A program made the translations under genes and the position numbers. The notes beneath the pieces are model-generated. The model saw only the letters and a list, made by a program, of their open reading frames with translations. It was not told the origin of the DNA and searched no databases. A DNA stretch of 64,000 nucleotides from Mycobacterium lentiflavum (lineage in GTDB: Bacteria; Actinomycetota; Actinomycetes; Mycobacteriales; Mycobacteriaceae): contig NZ_CP092423.2 of assembly GCF_022374895.2 (NCBI RefSeq), positions 3,224,001 through 3,288,000 of the forward strand, in the 5' to 3' direction. Positions 62,265 to 64,000 of the stretch are shown in pieces (positions within the stretch are counted from its first letter, which is position 1; every line of letters begins with the position of its first letter).

Positions 62265-62795
62265 ATGACTGAGCGCGCGAACGATGTGATCGCTGACGAC
62301 CACGCCGCCACCCTGCTGGCGATCGAGTCCATCAAGCAACTCAAGGCCCGTTATTGCCGGTACCTGGACACCAAGGACTGGGCCGCGTGGCGTGCGATCT
62401 TCGCCGACGACTTCGTCAGCGACACCTCCGAGGCGGGCGGCAAGCTGATCGAAGGCGCCGACGACTTCGTCGCGTTCACCCGTAAGAGCATCGGACGCCC
62501 CGCGCAGGCCACCGCCCACCAAGTACACGCCCCCGAGATCGACCTCACCTCCGCGACGACGGCGCGCGGGGTGTGGGCCCTGCAAGACGTCGTGCGGTTC
62601 GGGCCCGGTGTGAGCCTGGTGGGCTACGGCCACTATCACGAGACTTACGAGAACACGGCCGGGCGGTGGCTTATCAAGAGCTCCAAACTGACTCGGCTCC
62701 GCGAGGACATCGTGACGCCGGTTTTCTCGTTCTACATCTCCAACCGGATCCGCAACACTGCCGCCAGGTTCGCCAACCGGCTGCTGGAGAAATAG
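62265..62795 (+). CDS. SnoaL-like (NTF2-fold) protein
   Basis: A 176-residue protein with the polyketide-cyclase/scytalone-dehydratase-like fold: IESIKQLKARYCRYLDTKDWAAWRAIFADDFVSDTS, then the strands HQVHAPEIDLTSATTARGVWALQDVV and HYHETYENTAGRWLIKSSKLTRLRE. This is the DUF4440/SnoaL-4 type seen in steroid and aromatic degradation clusters. ATG 62265. The next gene follows after 8 bases with AATAGGAG, so they form one unit. Activity unknown; could be a dehydratase or isomerase. Confidence 0.85.
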   Translation: MTERANDVIADDHAATLLAIESIKQLKARYCRYLDTKDWAAWRAIFADDFVSDTSEAGGKLIEGADDFVAFTRKSIGRPAQATAHQVHAPEIDLTSATTARGVWALQDVVRFGPGVSLVGYGHYHETYENTAGRWLIKSSKLTRLREDIVTPVFSFYISNRIRNTAARFANRLLEK

Positions 62796-62803
62796 GAGAC
62801 TCC

Positions 62804-63919
62804 ATGACTGTCGACACCATCCTGGTCACCGGCGCGTTCGGACAGGTCGGCAAGCGATGCGCCCAGATTCTGCTCGAGCGGGGTCGAACGGTCATCGCGA
62901 CCGACCTTCGAAACGACAAAACCGTTGCGGTGCAAGAAGAATTGTCGGCTATCGCCAAACCTGAGGCGTTGATTGCCGCCTACGTCGACTTGACCGACGC
63001 CGAAGCGGTGCGCGAGCTGATCATGACCCACCAGCCGGGAGCCATCATTCATCTGGCCGCGGTGGTCGCACCGGTGTCATACCGCAATCCCGCGTTGGCA
63101 CGAAAGGTCAACGTCGGGGGCACGGAGAACCTGTTGGCGGCGGCCACCGCCCTGCCGCGGCCCCCGCTGTTCCTGATGGCGTCCAGCGCCGCGGTCTACG
63201 GCTCGCGTAATCCGTACCGGTATCCGGAACGGATCACCCCCGATACCCCGGTGAACCCCATCGATCAGTATGGGCAGGACAAAGTGCTGGCGGAGGCCGC
63301 GATCCGGGCCAGCGGCCTCCCACACGCGCTGTACCGACTGGCCGGGGTCATCTCACCGGATACCCAATCGGGTGGTGTCGACGGCGACAATCTGGTGATC
63401 ATGCGTTCTATGCCCGTCGACAACCGGCTACACACGGTGGACGCACGAGACGCGGCGCTGGCATTTGCCAACGGCGTCGATCGCGAAGCCACGATTTCCG
63501 GCAAGGCACTGTTGATCGGCGGAAACGAAACGTGCGTCATGCTCGAGCATGAACTCGAGGGCGACCTGATGACCGCTGTCGGCCTGGGTCGCCTCGGTTC
63601 GTCGGTGGGTCTGACCGGTGATCCCGACGACGACCGGGGCTGGAGTTTCACCGGCTGGTACGACACCACGGAAGCGCAAGCGCTGCTTGACTTTCAAGAG
63701 CACGACTGGCAGCAGACCATGGACTGGGTCGCTGAATCCCAGGGCAAGATGCGCTTCGTCTTACGCGTGCTGGGTCCGATCCTGCGGCCGGTGCTGCGCA
63801 TCGTGATCAAGGTGCAGAACCGCGCCGAGGGCCGTGGTCCCTACGCCGACCCGTGGGCGATGATCGAAAACAAATATGGCCCGGCGGCGCTGGCTCACGC
63901 CGAGAAGCAAGCCGACTAG
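62804..63919 (+). CDS. NAD-dependent epimerase/dehydratase (extended SDR)
   Basis: A 371-residue extended SDR: TGAFGQVGKRCAQILLERGRTVIATDL (Rossmann), VDLTDAEAVRELIMTHQPGAIIHLAA, catalytic Ser/Tyr/Lys in MASSAAVYG and YGQDKVLAE. The C-terminal RPVLRIVIKVQNRAEGRGPYADPWAMIENKYG is unusual, a basic helix followed by an acidic tail. Related proteins include 3-beta-hydroxysteroid dehydrogenase-like enzymes. ATG 62804 follows AATAGGAGACTCC. Confidence 0.88.
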   Translation: MTVDTILVTGAFGQVGKRCAQILLERGRTVIATDLRNDKTVAVQEELSAIAKPEALIAAYVDLTDAEAVRELIMTHQPGAIIHLAAVVAPVSYRNPALARKVNVGGTENLLAAATALPRPPLFLMASSAAVYGSRNPYRYPERITPDTPVNPIDQYGQDKVLAEAAIRASGLPHALYRLAGVISPDTQSGGVDGDNLVIMRSMPVDNRLHTVDARDAALAFANGVDREATISGKALLIGGNETCVMLEHELEGDLMTAVGLGRLGSSVGLTGDPDDDRGWSFTGWYDTTEAQALLDFQEHDWQQTMDWVAESQGKMRFVLRVLGPILRPVLRIVIKVQNRAEGRGPYADPWAMIENKYGPAALAHAEKQAD

Positions 63920-64000
63920 TTGCGCGACGCGAAGAACGCGGCTTTGCGGATCGAGTCTTCGACCGGTTGGGGCGTCGACCCCAGTATGCGTTCGGCCTTG
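63916..64000 (-). CDS. C-terminal end of an epimerase/SDR-type protein (partial)
   Basis: The last 27 codons of a minus-strand frame: KAERILGSTPQPVEDSIRKAAFFASRN, then TAG at 63918. The pattern 'KAERILGWTPRPVEDSI---A-F' is common at the end of NAD(P)-dependent epimerases. It overlaps the preceding gene's stop by 3 bases, convergent. Only the tail is visible, so family identity is tentative. Confidence 0.5.
   Translation of the reverse strand, partial: KAERILGSTPQPVEDSIRKAAFFASRN

Noticed and set aside
1..64000. CRISPR arrays, rRNA, tRNA, transposases or phage genes
   Set aside because: None was recognised: no spaced repeats, cloverleaf-like conserved arms or transposase motifs were seen by eye.

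Overview
The window reads as a piece of a Mycobacterium chromosome, most likely a slow-growing nontuberculous species. Evidence: high GC, an mce/yrbE operon start, an MmpS-MmpL pair, FabG3, and a large block of genes recognisable as members of the DosR dormancy regulon (dosR, dosS, hspX, fdxA, acg family, rip3, many universal stress proteins). No rRNA, tRNA, CRISPR array or complete insertion sequence was seen. Homologues are named from memory of M. tuberculosis H37Rv proteins, not from a search.

Layout. 1-2.1 kb: start of an mce lipid-import operon (yrbEA, yrbEB, first mce gene cut by the window edge). 2.7-8.5 kb: aldehyde dehydrogenase, a frameshifted PucR-type regulator relic, a GAF-EAL protein, a COG0523 metallochaperone GTPase behind a Zur-like box, and a nitroreductase. 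8.5-11 kb: an alkylation-repair block in which ogt plus a 2OG-Fe(II) oxygenase diverge from an ECF sigma factor overlapping a second alkyltransferase. 11.2-15.5 kb: a TetR regulator and mmpS-mmpL, with the same TGCA-N5-TGCA-N5-TGCA operator in front of both. 15.5-52 kb: the dormancy island. 52-64 kb: a lipid/xenobiotic catabolism region (two acyl-CoA dehydrogenases, hotdog proteins, SDRs, two TetR regulators, an APH-type kinase).

The dormancy island gathers into one stretch genes that M. tuberculosis keeps at several loci (Rv2002-2007, Rv2028-2032, Rv2624-2628, Rv3129-3133). About twenty 20-bp sites resembling the DosR box (TTSGGGACTWWAGTCCCSAA) lie in front of nearly every transcription unit. 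Besides the core it carries additions: (a) a run Rv2004c-like kinase, FabH-type ketosynthase, degenerate FabH partner and wax ester/triacylglycerol synthase; (b) an acetyl-CoA synthetase, 2-oxoacid dehydrogenase E1alpha, E1beta, E2 and acyl-carrier-protein operon without its own E3; (c) an MgtA-type ATPase divergent from rip3-usp-DUF2156; (d) a P1B ATPase fused to a hemerythrin domain; (e) a DUF302 protein. Together these suggest a programme for hypoxia or NO: sensing (DosS haem GAF), ATP/redox signalling (USPs, FdxA), acetyl-CoA production, storage-lipid synthesis, cation homeostasis and protein protection (HspX).

Decayed genes are also present: a PucR regulator with one inserted base, a 3' remnant of an alpha/beta hydrolase, a universal stress gene reduced in frame to 56 codons, and a truncated SnoaL-like gene. 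DosR sites were aligned by eye; match counts refer to the 14 central positions of the consensus.
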